The translations under genes were made by a program, and so were the position numbers. From Kamptonema formosum PCC 6407 (GTDB lineage: Bacteria; Cyanobacteriota; Cyanobacteriia; Cyanobacteriales; Microcoleaceae), in assembly GCF_000332155.1 (NCBI RefSeq), contig NZ_KB235898.1, positions 141,674-205,673 on the forward strand: DNA of 64,000 nucleotides, in the 5' to 3' direction. A model generated the notes under the pieces. The model ran no database searches, was not told where the DNA came from, and saw nothing but the letters and a program-made list of their open reading frames with translations. Positions 10,120 through 18,820 of this stretch are shown here, piece by piece. Every line of letters starts with the position of its first letter. Positions within the stretch are counted from its first letter, which is position 1.

Positions 10120-10482
10120 AATTACAGATCGACTTCTAATGAAATACATTAAGCAATTATTTGTCATTGTAGCGCAAAATAATATTTATAGTTATGTGTT
10201 ATTTGTTAACTGTTATTTGTTAACTGTTAACTGTTAACATTATGTTTAATAAAGGATATGCTCTTTGAGTAAACTTCGCGAACACAAGGACTTAGGATGG
10301 CTTCGTTGCTACTCGCAATTATATGGTAGCATTTATTTATGTCCACCTACTTATTAGCCGGTAACTTGAGTTCTGCACAGAATTTACATTGGTAGTAGTG
10401 AAATCCCCCCTTTTCACTACCTGTCATTTCCCGCTCAATGTAGATAAGATAGAGAAGATGTTAGGAAGCTAGAAAACTTAAT
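10120..10482. other. Gene-free stretch with short STRR tract
   Basis: About 360 bases between divergent genes. It holds a short heptad tract of TTAACTG/TTATTTG units (about 10196-10240) and an AT-rich segment that should contain both promoters. No open frame with a ribosome binding site is seen. Confidence 0.6.
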
Positions 10483-10983
10483 ATGGCGACAACAGAAAAT
10501 CAAATCACTCAAACTTATGCCTCGGAGGATGCTCAACAAATTCTCCAGTTAGCGATCGCGCGTAGAGAAGAAACCGGAGAAATGTCTAGAACCCAGCTTT
10601 TCGAGGTGGCCAGTGAATTAGGTATCTCTCCAGCGGACATTCAGGCGGCGGAATTGGAATGGATGGCCCATAGGGGAGAATTTCAAGAAAAGAATGTTTT
10701 TAATGCTTATCGCCGCAGCAAATTGCAGCAAAATTTAGTTAAGTACGGTATTGTCAATACTTTCTTATTGCTGCTTAATTTAGCATCAAATCACGAGCTT
10801 TCTTGGTCGCTTTACATTTTATTAGGTTGGGGATTAGGACTGTCTCTTAGTGCTTGGAATACCTATCAAAGTGAAGGGGAAGAGTATGAGCAAGCTTTTC
10901 AAAAGTGGCGGTTGAAAAAGCAAGTAGGTCAGTCTATTGGTACGGCGGCGGTTAAGTTTCGCAACTGGTTGCAGTCGTCATAA
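10483..10983 (+). CDS. 2TM-domain membrane protein
   Basis: A 166-aa protein. Residues 12-65 form a helical domain (YASEDAQQILQLAIAR, then LFEVASELGISPADIQAAE) seen in many cyanobacterial proteins of this type. Residues 75-125 hold two hydrophobic helices separated by a short polar loop (NHELSW), matching the 2TM domain family, and the end is basic. Function is unknown; the N-terminal domain resembles small helical modules that may bind partners. It is a single gene convergent with the NB-ARC gene. Confidence 0.8.
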   Translation: MATTENQITQTYASEDAQQILQLAIARREETGEMSRTQLFEVASELGISPADIQAAELEWMAHRGEFQEKNVFNAYRRSKLQQNLVKYGIVNTFLLLLNLASNHELSWSLYILLGWGLGLSLSAWNTYQSEGEEYEQAFQKWRLKKQVGQSIGTAAVKFRNWLQSS

Positions 10984-11014
10984 ACTTTGGAAAAAAGAGA
11001 AAAAATTGGTTGTT

Positions 11015-11051
11015 TTAAGGGTGATTGGTTTTAACGATCGATCGCCCTTAA
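11015..11051. terminator. Stem-loop between convergent genes
   Basis: TTAAGGGTGAT (11015-11025) pairs with ATCGCCCTTAA (11041-11051) with one G-U, loop 15. It overlaps the stop of the NB-ARC gene and could act on both strands. Confidence 0.5.
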
Positions 11052-12425
11052 GTTTACATATTGTTTGAATGTTGGTGACAGGTTAAAAAGTGTTATATTT
11101 TCTTGTTCATGTTTCTCAATCAATGAACGCCGTCCCAAGGATTGAATGGCATTGATTAACTCTGAGGCCGGCAATTTCATATCTTTTATCAATTGGGAAA
11201 TTGAGATGGGTTCGGCTGCATTCCCGACGTAGATAATCACCTGTTTTTCTAAGTCAGACAAGCGATTTAAGTGTTGCTGCAATATTGCTTTTAATTCTTC
11301 CCCCAGAAACAAGATATCATATTTTAAATATTCGCTAACTTTACAATTAAATAATTCTTGAATCATTGTGGCAACTATTTTTAACCATAAGGGATTGCCT
11401 CCGTAGGTGTTAATAATAGTTTGCCAGTTCTCGTCTTCAAGTAAACCTTTGTCTTTGAAGATTTCGGATGCTGCTGTACCCAATCCGCCTAGATATAATG
11501 TGCGAACGGGTGCATTTTCTCCTGTTAATGCGGCAATTTCTCTAGGGGGTTCCCAACTGTTAAGGATTAAGCAACTGTTGTGGGGAATTTCTGATACAAG
11601 TCTGAATAGTGTGCCGTAATTTTCATATTCAGGACGGTAATTACCTGCTATTTGTCCGCTACTGAGGATCGTTTGTACGTCATCTAAGATAATGAGGCAG
11701 CGGTGCGATCGCAGATATTGTATTAATATTGAAAGTTTATCATCTGTGCTGACTGGCAAATCGCTATCTGCTCGATCGGAGATAAATTTAATTAGGTTTT
11801 TTAAGGTAGTTTCAAGGGTTGGGGATGTGCGAAGACTTCGCCAAATTACATAGTCAAATTGATGCTGAATTTGTGGCAGGAGGTGGAGTGCGATCGCGGT
11901 TTTGCCTATGCCGCTGATTCCTAATATGGCGATTAGGCGGGTGCGATCGCGTACAATCCATTGTTCTAGGGTTGTGAGTTCGAGTGCGCGATCGTATAGT
12001 GGGGTGATGTCGGGTGCGTCTCTTAAGTCTTGACGGGTTTGAGGTTTGTCGCTGTCTGGGTTGGGGTGCGATCGCCCTTGTGAGACTGTTGGAGAGTTTA
12101 CAATATCTCTACAAATATTGATATTATTATGGGCAAAATTGTTTTCAAAAGTTGATGAAATAATAGAAAATCTACACCTCTCTATTGTCGAGCAAAAATT
12201 TGATTTGTTAATATTTTCTCCTAATAACTCTGATAAGATTTTCCATAATTCTGAGGCAACATCTCTGAGATAACCATCGCTATAGCCGGATTCCTCTGCA
12301 ATTTGGGTGTAAGTCTGACCTTTCCAAGCACCACGCAGTAAAGCATCTTGTACATCGTCTAGGTGTTTTCCCGTCTTTGCAAAGACTAGAGCATCGCCAA
12401 ACTTTAAGATTTCTTTAATGTCCAT
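11031..12425 (-). CDS. NB-ARC ATPase with vMAP-type N-terminal domain
   Basis: A 464-aa STAND-type NTPase. Residues 1-85 match the N-terminal helical domain found on vWA-MoxR-associated and NB-ARC/WD40 proteins of cyanobacteria (FAKTGKHLDDVQDALLRG, then GYLRDVASELWKILSELLGE). The NB-ARC domain has Walker A GISGIGKTA, Walker B LIILDDVQ, and the GNPLWLKIVATMI motif, followed by a winged helix. Relatives usually continue into WD40 repeats or another sensor; this one stops after the winged helix. It is free-standing. Such NTPases are associated with bacterial conflict and signalling, so a defence or cell-fate role is possible but only inferred. Confidence 0.85.
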   Translation of the reverse strand: MDIKEILKFGDALVFAKTGKHLDDVQDALLRGAWKGQTYTQIAEESGYSDGYLRDVASELWKILSELLGENINKSNFCSTIERCRFSIISSTFENNFAHNNINICRDIVNSPTVSQGRSHPNPDSDKPQTRQDLRDAPDITPLYDRALELTTLEQWIVRDRTRLIAILGISGIGKTAIALHLLPQIQHQFDYVIWRSLRTSPTLETTLKNLIKFISDRADSDLPVSTDDKLSILIQYLRSHRCLIILDDVQTILSSGQIAGNYRPEYENYGTLFRLVSEIPHNSCLILNSWEPPREIAALTGENAPVRTLYLGGLGTAASEIFKDKGLLEDENWQTIINTYGGNPLWLKIVATMIQELFNCKVSEYLKYDILFLGEELKAILQQHLNRLSDLEKQVIIYVGNAAEPISISQLIKDMKLPASELINAIQSLGRRSLIEKHEQENITLFNLSPTFKQYVNLRAIDR

Positions 12426-12602
12426 TATTGGGTAGTGGGGGCGAATTTTCTGGCTTTTTAGGACATTTTACGACATTTTCCGAATTATAGCAAGAAAAAT
12501 ATATCCATTTTCAGACAAAATCAGACATTTCCCAACTGACAAAGCTCAATAAATACCATAAAATGAGCTAACTAATAAATAGCAAGACTGAGGAGCGATC
12601 GC

Positions 12603-13424
12603 ATGAAACTCATGGCAAGTAAAGTCTCGATCGGGCTGACTACTACCTTAACTAGCATCTTATTTAACACAATCCCTGCTGGTGCTTTTCAAATTAACAC
12701 CATCGCGACTGACACAACAGGAGTCAAAGACATCATTAATGAGTTACAGCAATTCGTTCAGCAGGAAAGAATGGAACTTGCTAACCCGGATCTTAAAGCT
12801 TTAGATCCCACAAGCTTGATTCTCGGCGCTGATAGCAACCCTCATATTTTCTTTGTGAACGAGGGAGCAACCAAACGAAACCAATTAGTTTTCACCGCAA
12901 GTAAGGGTTCTAATGTTATTCAGTCAGGAGTAATCTTTCCTGATATTTCCTGTAAAAGTGGATGCCCCATCTCTGAGTCTAATGATGGTGCGCTCAACAT
13001 TGGTGACTATGTGGAACTGGGTAAATTTACGGCTGGTACTGTCTTTAAGTTTCAGTTGCTTTCAAAGAACTTTAAGGATGGTCTAACAGATGTCTATAGT
13101 GCAGATATAGCTGATAATTCAGACGGTTTAGCACACCTTATTGCTTATTCCTACAAAGGTGGTGTTTTGCTGGGGTTCGAGGATCTTTTTGGAGCTAAGG
13201 GTGCGACAAGTGGGAGAAATGAAGGCTCTGACCGCGATTTTAACGATCAGGTTTTTTACATTAGTCCAATGCCTCTGGGTACTAAGGATGATTCTAATCC
13301 TGAGCAAGTTCCAGAACCCGCTACTGTATTGGGTACTTTGATGGGAATTGGCTTTATCCGTAGTGCCGTGAAGAAGCGTAAGTGTCAACAGCAACAGAAG
13401 CTTGAGGGTGCTAACTTGAGTTGA
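12603..13424 (+). CDS. PEP-CTERM exported protein with DUF4114 domain
   Basis: A 273-aa protein with an N-terminal signal peptide (hydrophobic 8-30, ending near AGAF). The middle carries the DUF4114 signature, GFEDLFG followed by SDRDFNDQVFY. The C-terminus has a PEP-CTERM sorting signal: VPEPATVLG, a hydrophobic helix, then a basic tail KKRK. It is therefore expected to be exported and processed by exosortase-type machinery at the cell surface. A GAGG ribosome binding site lies before the ATG, inside a HIP1-containing leader. Function beyond surface location is unknown. It is a single gene followed by a palindromic HIP1 pair. Confidence 0.88.
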   Translation: MKLMASKVSIGLTTTLTSILFNTIPAGAFQINTIATDTTGVKDIINELQQFVQQERMELANPDLKALDPTSLILGADSNPHIFFVNEGATKRNQLVFTASKGSNVIQSGVIFPDISCKSGCPISESNDGALNIGDYVELGKFTAGTVFKFQLLSKNFKDGLTDVYSADIADNSDGLAHLIAYSYKGGVLLGFEDLFGAKGATSGRNEGSDRDFNDQVFYISPMPLGTKDDSNPEQVPEPATVLGTLMGIGFIRSAVKKRKCQQQQKLEGANLS

Positions 13425-13439
13425 TGGACAAGAAAAAAA

Positions 13440-13484
13440 GCGCGATCGCCCTTCCTTTTATCTCATACTTAAGAGCGATCGCGC
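13440..13484. terminator. HIP1-based stem-loop between convergent genes
   Basis: GCGCGATCGC (13440-13449) and GCGATCGCGC (13475-13484) form a perfect 10-bp stem with a 25-base loop. It lies 15 bases past the PEP-CTERM gene and before the convergent toxin candidate. There is no clear U-run, so termination is only plausible. Confidence 0.45.
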
Positions 13485-13513
13485 CTCACTTCCATTATTT
13501 AGGGAACAAGTGC

Positions 13514-13918
13514 TTACTGATAAAGATTATGGTTCGGATCTAACCAAACAATATAAAATACATCTTCAATAAAAAATCCATGCACTCGGCCGTGTTCGTT
13601 AGTTGAAAGAGAAAACTGATAAGGAATTGTTACTAATTCTTTTTCATTAGCGATACCAAACCCATTGGGTTCGGTTGTTTCTCGCCATTTAATTGGATGA
13701 CACCGAAGGGATTGACTTCGATTCATCTTCACTTCTTGTGCTGTTAATGTTGATAAATCCCGCAATCTTTCCAAAAAAGCAGTAAAATAATTCCCATCGC
13801 GATCGCGAATTGAAAATTTTTGATTCTGGGTTTGCAAATACTTGAAGGAAAATCCCAAAACTTTGGGCGTTTTTGGTTGAGAAGCGACAATTTTAGACAG
13901 AGGTTTCTTCTTTGACAC
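13514..13918 (-). CDS. Putative toxin partner of a Panacea-domain antitoxin
   Basis: A 134-aa soluble protein starting with GTG. It overlaps the end of the Panacea-domain gene by 26 bases, so the two are translationally coupled. Visible blocks are FSFKYLQTQNQKFSIRD, a middle HPIKWRETTEP, and a C-terminal VFYIVWLDPNHNLYQ. I do not recognise a named toxin fold; the compact size and the position behind the antitoxin suggest a toxin, as Panacea antitoxins pair with many unrelated toxins. The last residues resemble the end of small RNA-binding or RNase toxins only loosely. Start is uncertain because no good Shine-Dalgarno is seen. Confidence 0.6.
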   Translation of the reverse strand: MSKKKPLSKIVASQPKTPKVLGFSFKYLQTQNQKFSIRDRDGNYFTAFLERLRDLSTLTAQEVKMNRSQSLRCHPIKWRETTEPNGFGIANEKELVTIPYQFSLSTNEHGRVHGFFIEDVFYIVWLDPNHNLYQ

Positions 13919-14525
13919 GGGCAGAATAATATTTTTTCATCGATTCTTGAGAAATAATGGCATGACAAGATTCCTCTCTCGGTAAATCCCCTCTCGCTTC
14001 TAGCCAAGGCTTTTCACTGCAAATCATTCGCTCTAAAGTTTCATCATCATACTCAAAATATGCCTCGGCAACTTCTTCTATAAATTCCTCAATTTGTTCG
14101 GAAAGTTTCGGCTTTTCAATTTTTTCTACAATTGGTTCCCAATTAAATTGGTATTGATACTTTTCTAATAAATCGGGAATCACCGGGCCGTGAATCCATG
14201 CTTGAAAATCTTCATCAAATAATAGCGTTTCGTAAACTCCTAAATGCCAAGCTTGAGCGTAATATACCAGTTTTTGTAGCTTATAGACGTTGATTTCTCG
14301 ATCGGTTTTTGAGGCTAACCAAATGAAATAATTTGCAATATCTACACAAGTCAGTTTTTCTGAATTGGTTTGGGTCGCAACAACTTTCAATTGACCTTCA
14401 CCTATCTGTTCCAATAGTTCCAAAACAGACAAGTTAAATTCTCCGGCAATTTGCTCAACTCTTTGCCAGAGTTGAGAAGTTATAGTTATTTGATATTCAC
14501 TTGTTATTGAGGTAGCTTGGCTCAT
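13893..14525 (-). CDS. Panacea-domain (DUF4065) antitoxin
   Basis: A 210-aa protein. Residues 1-50 are a short module (YQITITSQLWQRVEQIA, then LSVLELLEQIGEGQL) that may be a DNA-binding or partner-specificity domain. From about residue 60 the Panacea/SocA-like domain is clear: DIANYFIWLA, INVYKLQKLVYYAQAWHLG and FQAWIHGPVIPDL. This family is the antitoxin part of type II systems with varied toxins. The gene is first in a two-gene operon and overlaps the toxin candidate. An ATG at 14549 is also open, but MSQATS at 14525 is the more usual start. Autoregulation is expected but not visible. Confidence 0.85.
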   Translation of the reverse strand: MSQATSITSEYQITITSQLWQRVEQIAGEFNLSVLELLEQIGEGQLKVVATQTNSEKLTCVDIANYFIWLASKTDREINVYKLQKLVYYAQAWHLGVYETLLFDEDFQAWIHGPVIPDLLEKYQYQFNWEPIVEKIEKPKLSEQIEEFIEEVAEAYFEYDDETLERMICSEKPWLEARGDLPREESCHAIISQESMKKYYSARVKEETSV

Positions 14526-14640
14526 TGCAGTTATTAAAATAAATTTCACCAGCCCTACAGATTTTAAATTATATCATACCTAAGCTTACGCTATCGATCT
14601 CGCCATTCCTAATTCCCCGCTAAGCAGTCGAAAATAATTA

Positions 14641-14711
14641 AACGTAGGGTGGGCGCTCGCCGCACATTGCCTGTAGCTCATAGAAGAAGATGGTTGCGGC
14701 GAGCGCCCACC
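14641..14711. repeat. Palindrome with GGTGGGCGCTCGCCGC ends
   Basis: GGTGGGCGCTCGCCGC (14648-14663) and its exact reverse complement (14696-14711) form a perfect 16-bp stem around a 32-base loop. The outer GTAGGGTGG matches the element at 7861-8002. It is a MITE-like intergenic repeat upstream of the Panacea operon. Confidence 0.75.
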
Positions 14712-14827
14712 TGTGCATTTTATTGTCACTAGCTAGAGGTTAGCTATGCCTAAATTACCCGGAATATCAAGCAAGCGAAGTAATTCGTGTACTCAAAATT
14801 TCCTAACCCCTAAACCCTAGCTCCATT

Positions 14828-16738
14828 TCACAAAATAGTCCCAATCTCCTTCAAATAAACCCGCGTAAATGGTTCACCATCGCCAAGGGTATATTGTTCC
14901 ATCAAACCTTTGCGGCGGATAGAAATATTCGCACCTTCCCTAACAACTAAAGTCGAGTCATCAAGGAGATCTCGTGCCAACACCCGCTCGGTTTCCGTAG
15001 GATTATTCAGCACTACCATATTACTGCCTTGGTAAAACATTCCTTGCTCTTCCAAGACACTTTCGGGATACTCAGCAATCAACAAATCCAGCTTGGGATT
15101 TCGGAGTAAACTTTGCACATTCAGGTTATAGTCCTTATTCAAAAACTTCTCGGAGCGGTTGACAAAAACAGCATCGCGGCAAACAGCACCAATACTCCAT
15201 TCTGGATATTCCAACAGAATACGATCGATAGTTTCTTGCAATTCTTGAACTGAAACCCGGTTAAAAGTAATAATTGGTATTCGTGCTGAATTTCCTGATT
15301 CAAAGAAAGTTTCAAGAATGTGAGCAGGCACATCAACGCTCTCGCCAAGGGCGGGATTAAGGTGCATGAAAATACCGGGAGCAGCATTAATTTCTAAGAT
15401 ACCAAAATTCCCTTCTTTCCAAGATTGACCGAGATTTGGGGAGATCGCATCAATGCCCAAACAAGTCAGTCGAAAGTGTTGGGCAATATCTTGAGCGAGA
15501 ATGATATTGTCTGGGTGAAGAGTGGGGGTAGCATCGATGCTGACACCACCTGCGGAGAGATTAGCAACTTTGCGGAGATAGACAGTGCGATCGCTCTCAA
15601 TTACGCTATCCAGAGATAATCCCTGTTCCTGCAAATACATCTCCATCGCCTCATCGCACTGAATCTTACTTAGCGGCGAAGTCGGAGTGTCTAAACGTGC
15701 CAGGGTTCTGTTTTCTCGACGAATTAGATCGCGAATAGGCGATCGCCCATCCCCCACCACCCAGGCGGGACGACGTTCAGTTGCAGCCACAAATCGGCCA
15801 TTAACACACAATAACCGGAAGTCAGCGCCCTTAAAGCTTTGCTCAACAATAACTCGCACAGGTGCTTGCTCTGGAATCGCCTTAACTGCTCTCTTAAAAG
15901 CCGCTGCTAATTCCTCAGCATCTTGGATATCAGCCGTTACCCCAATTCCTTTATGACCGACTACAGGTTTAACTGCAACTGGATAGTCAATCTCTCTGGC
16001 AGCCGCGATCGCTCCGTTTTCAGTAGTAACAATATCGCCTTTAGGTACGGGAAAACCTAACGTTGCCAAAAATGCTTTACAGTCATCTTTACGAGTAGTA
16101 AAATCCGAATCCAAATGGCTATCAGAGTCAAAAGTAGTCGCTTGTCCGCGCACTAATTTTTTGCCATAACCGTACTGCATTAATCCTTCATCCCACAGAT
16201 AAAAACTGGGAATGCCTTTCTGAGTCGCTTCGCGCATGAGAGAATAGACAGTTGGCCCGCCATAAACTGACTGCCGGAACATACTTTGGAGTACGCTAAT
16301 TTGTTCTTCTATGGGAAAGTCTTGACCTTGGTTAATCGCTTCAAACCAATCCCAAACCGCGTAAACTACAGCCCTCGCCGTGCGGGCGTGGATAGCTTCG
16401 ATACTAATCCGATGATAATGCCCATCATCCTTGACATTCCAGCAATTGAAGTGTAAGCCCATGTCCAGTTTCCCGACTTCGGAAGCAGTGCGGGCAAATA
16501 AGTGGGCGTGAGATTCGTAAGTTTCGCCTAGTAGCTGCGGGTAGCGATCGCCTATTGCTTCCAGATAGTTAGCGATCGGTAGAGGTTCTCTAGAGTCAGT
16601 CACGGCGAAATCAAATACTAAAGCCGCTGTTTCTAAATATGGGTTTGCGCCCATAAAGTGCTTGAAGTTAAAAATATCAAACACATCGCTTTTCCTGGCA
16701 TTGACTCGGACTGTATCTGCGACTTTTTCTTGCAGCAT
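14828..16738 (-). CDS. cphA2: Cyanophycin synthetase 2 (truncated CphA type)
   Basis: A 636-aa protein homologous to CphA but about 250 residues shorter. The N-terminal domain (1-165) is followed by an ATP-grasp domain (about 205-490) with YPVAVKPVVGHKGIGV, VIVEQSFKGADFRLL and ILEINAAPGI. The C-terminal Mur-ligase-like part (500-636) is a remnant: I see no GTNGKTT-type P-loop. This is the architecture described for CphA2, which joins beta-aspartyl-arginine dipeptides using one ATP-grasp site instead of adding free Asp and Arg. The gene is divergent from a small gene and cyanophycinase, fitting a recycling role. Full-length cphA1 is not in the window. Start at the ATG 16738 lacks a clear Shine-Dalgarno. 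Confidence 0.88.
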   Translation of the reverse strand: MLQEKVADTVRVNARKSDVFDIFNFKHFMGANPYLETAALVFDFAVTDSREPLPIANYLEAIGDRYPQLLGETYESHAHLFARTASEVGKLDMGLHFNCWNVKDDGHYHRISIEAIHARTARAVVYAVWDWFEAINQGQDFPIEEQISVLQSMFRQSVYGGPTVYSLMREATQKGIPSFYLWDEGLMQYGYGKKLVRGQATTFDSDSHLDSDFTTRKDDCKAFLATLGFPVPKGDIVTTENGAIAAAREIDYPVAVKPVVGHKGIGVTADIQDAEELAAAFKRAVKAIPEQAPVRVIVEQSFKGADFRLLCVNGRFVAATERRPAWVVGDGRSPIRDLIRRENRTLARLDTPTSPLSKIQCDEAMEMYLQEQGLSLDSVIESDRTVYLRKVANLSAGGVSIDATPTLHPDNIILAQDIAQHFRLTCLGIDAISPNLGQSWKEGNFGILEINAAPGIFMHLNPALGESVDVPAHILETFFESGNSARIPIITFNRVSVQELQETIDRILLEYPEWSIGAVCRDAVFVNRSEKFLNKDYNLNVQSLLRNPKLDLLIAEYPESVLEEQGMFYQGSNMVVLNNPTETERVLARDLLDDSTLVVREGANISIRRKGLMEQYTLGDGEPFTRVYLKEIGTIL

Positions 16739-16964
16739 TGAATACCTACTTTGAACTAAAACTTTATTATTACTTTATAGCCAGTGTATTTCCAACTATC
16801 TAAAGACATAGCTAATAAGAGGGATTGATGATTTTTTAGCTTTTTAAGTTATGAATAAAAAAGGTTCGGTTCCTAATGTCAGCAAACTATAACTTGCGAG
16901 TGATGGCAGAGTGAGTTAAGCTGTAGGTCAATATAAAGATAGAATTAAATCAGGAAGCAGGATT

Positions 16965-17162
16965 ATGAACATGACAAAAACTGCTATCAGAGATCGACTT
17001 CATGAACTGGCTGAAGAAGCCTTTCACAAGAAACTGATTTCTGGCTATGGCGACGGGCAAGACTCCAACGAATACCAAATCGTCTGGAACGGCAAACCCC
17101 GACACCTATCGTTAGAAGAAGCACACTCTTTATTAACCACCTTGATTCAACAAACACAGTAA
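16965..17162 (+). CDS. Conserved small hypothetical protein
   Basis: A 65-aa acidic-basic mixed protein with no membrane segment or signal. Blocks are AIRDRLHELAEEAF and LSLEEAHSLLTTLIQQ, both predicted helical, around a central YQIVWNGKP strand. It has an AGGA leader before the ATG and a good stem-loop terminator behind it. It sits between cphA2 and cphB, in the cphB direction, but the terminator separates it from cphB. I do not recognise a function. It is probably a real gene given its regular codon use and flanking signals. Confidence 0.6.
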   Translation: MNMTKTAIRDRLHELAEEAFHKKLISGYGDGQDSNEYQIVWNGKPRHLSLEEAHSLLTTLIQQTQ

Positions 17163-17195
17163 TTCAACATTGCCCTAAAAAATAAATCGATAACC

Positions 17196-17226
17196 AACGC
17201 AGATATAATCTCCAATTATCTGCGTT
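17196..17226 (+). terminator. Stem-loop after the 65-aa gene
   Basis: AACGCAGATA (17196-17205) pairs perfectly with TATCTGCGTT (17217-17226), loop 11. It lies 34 bases past the stop. The U-run is weak (TTTAG). Confidence 0.6.
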
Positions 17227-17410
17227 TAGCTAATTGGATATAGGTTTTTGCCCAGGCTTTTAAGACTTGTAGACAATGATGTAGGGTTGTAAAAAGCGCT
17301 AAGTATATGAGCTTAAGCCAAAAACTTCTGTATCAATCTCTACCTTTTGATAGTTTTAGAGTTAAAAATGGTCGTGTTTTATTAGAATATAGGCGAACAA
17401 AGGAGATGCT

Positions 17411-18265
17411 ATGACCTTAAGCGAAAATGGCGGGCAGTTATTGATTATTGGCGGAGCCGAAGACAAAGAGGGTGAGTGTAAAATCCTCCGCGAGTTCGTG
17501 CGACGCGCAGGAGGTATTAAAGCTCGACTTGCGATCATGACGGCTGCGACGAGCTTGCCTGGAGAAGTAGGGGATAATTATATCAGAATATTTGAGCGGT
17601 TAGGAGCAGAAGACGTGCGAGTTGTCGATACTCAGCGACGAGAAGATGCCAATAACCCTGATGCCTTAGAAGTAATTCAACAGGCAACAGGCGTATTTTT
17701 TACTGGCGGAGATCAATCGCGGATTACTAGCTGTTTGAAGGACACGGAACTGGATGCAGCTATTCACCAACGCTACTCAGAAGGTATTATTATAGGCGGC
17801 ACCAGTGCCGGAGCTGCAATGATGCCTGATATCATGATTATTGAAGGAGAATCTGAGACCAATCCCCGCGTTGATGTAGTAGCGATGGGGCCGGGAATGG
17901 GTTTTCTGCCAGGGGTAGTAATTGACCAGCATTTTGCACAGCGGGGTCGCTTAGGACGCTTGGTTTCAGCACTGGCACAACAACCCGCAGTCTTAGGATT
18001 TGGTATTGATGAAAATACAGCTATAGCAGTCAACGGCGATGAGTTTGAAGTGATTGGTGAAGGCGCTATTACTGTGATCGACGAATCAGAAAAAACCCAT
18101 GATAATTTAGATGGACTTTTAAAAGATGAAGCCTTGGCAGTTTGCGGCGCAAGGCTACATATCCTGCCTAACGGATATCGCTTTAATTTGAAAACTCGCA
18201 AGCCTATTTTTACTCAGCAAAGTCAACAAAGCGAAGAAGCGAGGGAGGTAGCGCCAGCGCGGTAA
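17411..18265 (+). CDS. cphB: Cyanophycinase
   Basis: A 284-aa serine peptidase of family S51 that cuts cyanophycin to beta-Asp-Arg dipeptides. The nucleophile motif is GGTSAGAAM with Ser132, the same position as in the Synechocystis enzyme, preceded by FTGGDQSR (residues 97-104) of the substrate pocket. IIGGAEDKEGE at the N-terminus and VIDQHFAQRGRLGRL are further family blocks. AAAGGAG lies six bases before the ATG. It is divergent from cphA2, so release and re-polymerisation of the dipeptide are encoded side by side. No isoaspartyl dipeptidase gene is in the window. Confidence 0.95.
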   Translation: MTLSENGGQLLIIGGAEDKEGECKILREFVRRAGGIKARLAIMTAATSLPGEVGDNYIRIFERLGAEDVRVVDTQRREDANNPDALEVIQQATGVFFTGGDQSRITSCLKDTELDAAIHQRYSEGIIIGGTSAGAAMMPDIMIIEGESETNPRVDVVAMGPGMGFLPGVVIDQHFAQRGRLGRLVSALAQQPAVLGFGIDENTAIAVNGDEFEVIGEGAITVIDESEKTHDNLDGLLKDEALAVCGARLHILPNGYRFNLKTRKPIFTQQSQQSEEAREVAPAR

Positions 18266-18283
18266 TATCTTAGTGAAAATACA

Positions 18284-18334
18284 GTGAAGGGCAAGATGCA
18301 GATGCTACTTTAGTTGAATTATCTTGCCCTTCAC
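18284..18334. terminator. Strong stem-loop between convergent genes
   Basis: GTGAAGGGCAAGAT (18284-18297) and its exact reverse complement (18321-18334) make a 14-bp stem, loop 23. It separates cphB from the convergent 83-aa gene and can serve both strands. Confidence 0.7.
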
Positions 18335-18379
18335 ACCGAATAAAACTTAAGAAAACTTAAATGTTTTAGCAACCGGAAC

Positions 18380-18631
18380 TCAAGCAATTTTTTGATCGTC
18401 ATCGAAGAATTGCTGTACCTCGCTAGTGGCTATTAAGTTCCAGCCTTGAAGTCTTAATTTCTGAAATGTTGCCCATCCTTTAGAGCCTCCGGGTTCGAGG
18501 TAATCCGGCACAGCGAATTGCCCAAAAGCTGTATAGGGCCGCCAGGGTTGATTCGGTGCTGTCCGCAAGTGTAAAATTTTTTCCTGGTTTTCACTTCCCA
18601 TGCGGGGCAACCAGCACATTTGCTTTAACAT
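18380..18631 (-). CDS. Conserved small hypothetical protein
   Basis: An 83-aa soluble protein. Blocks are LHLRTAPNQPWRPYTAFGQF, then VPDYLEPGGSKGWATFQKL and LRLQGWNLIATSEVQQFF. The frame is open to 18751, but the ATG at 18631 has a GAGGAG Shine-Dalgarno eight bases upstream, which decides the start. The order of residues suggests a small alpha/beta fold, yet I cannot name a family. It is convergent with cphB and shares its terminator region. No membrane segment or signal is visible. Confidence 0.65.
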   Translation of the reverse strand: MLKQMCWLPRMGSENQEKILHLRTAPNQPWRPYTAFGQFAVPDYLEPGGSKGWATFQKLRLQGWNLIATSEVQQFFDDDQKIA

Positions 18632-18820
18632 GATCGAACTCCTCAGTCTCGTAAGGGTCAATTTGTTGCTCTCCCAAATTTTACTCTGTGACTCCCTTAA
18701 TGCCTCTCGTAGTGCATAATAAGAAAGAAGGATAAGATCGACCTTTACCAATTACTGCTTATCGATGGAACGGCAGTCAGTAAAGCTAATTTGGGTGGGG
18801 TAAGGTTTCCTAGTTGTTGG

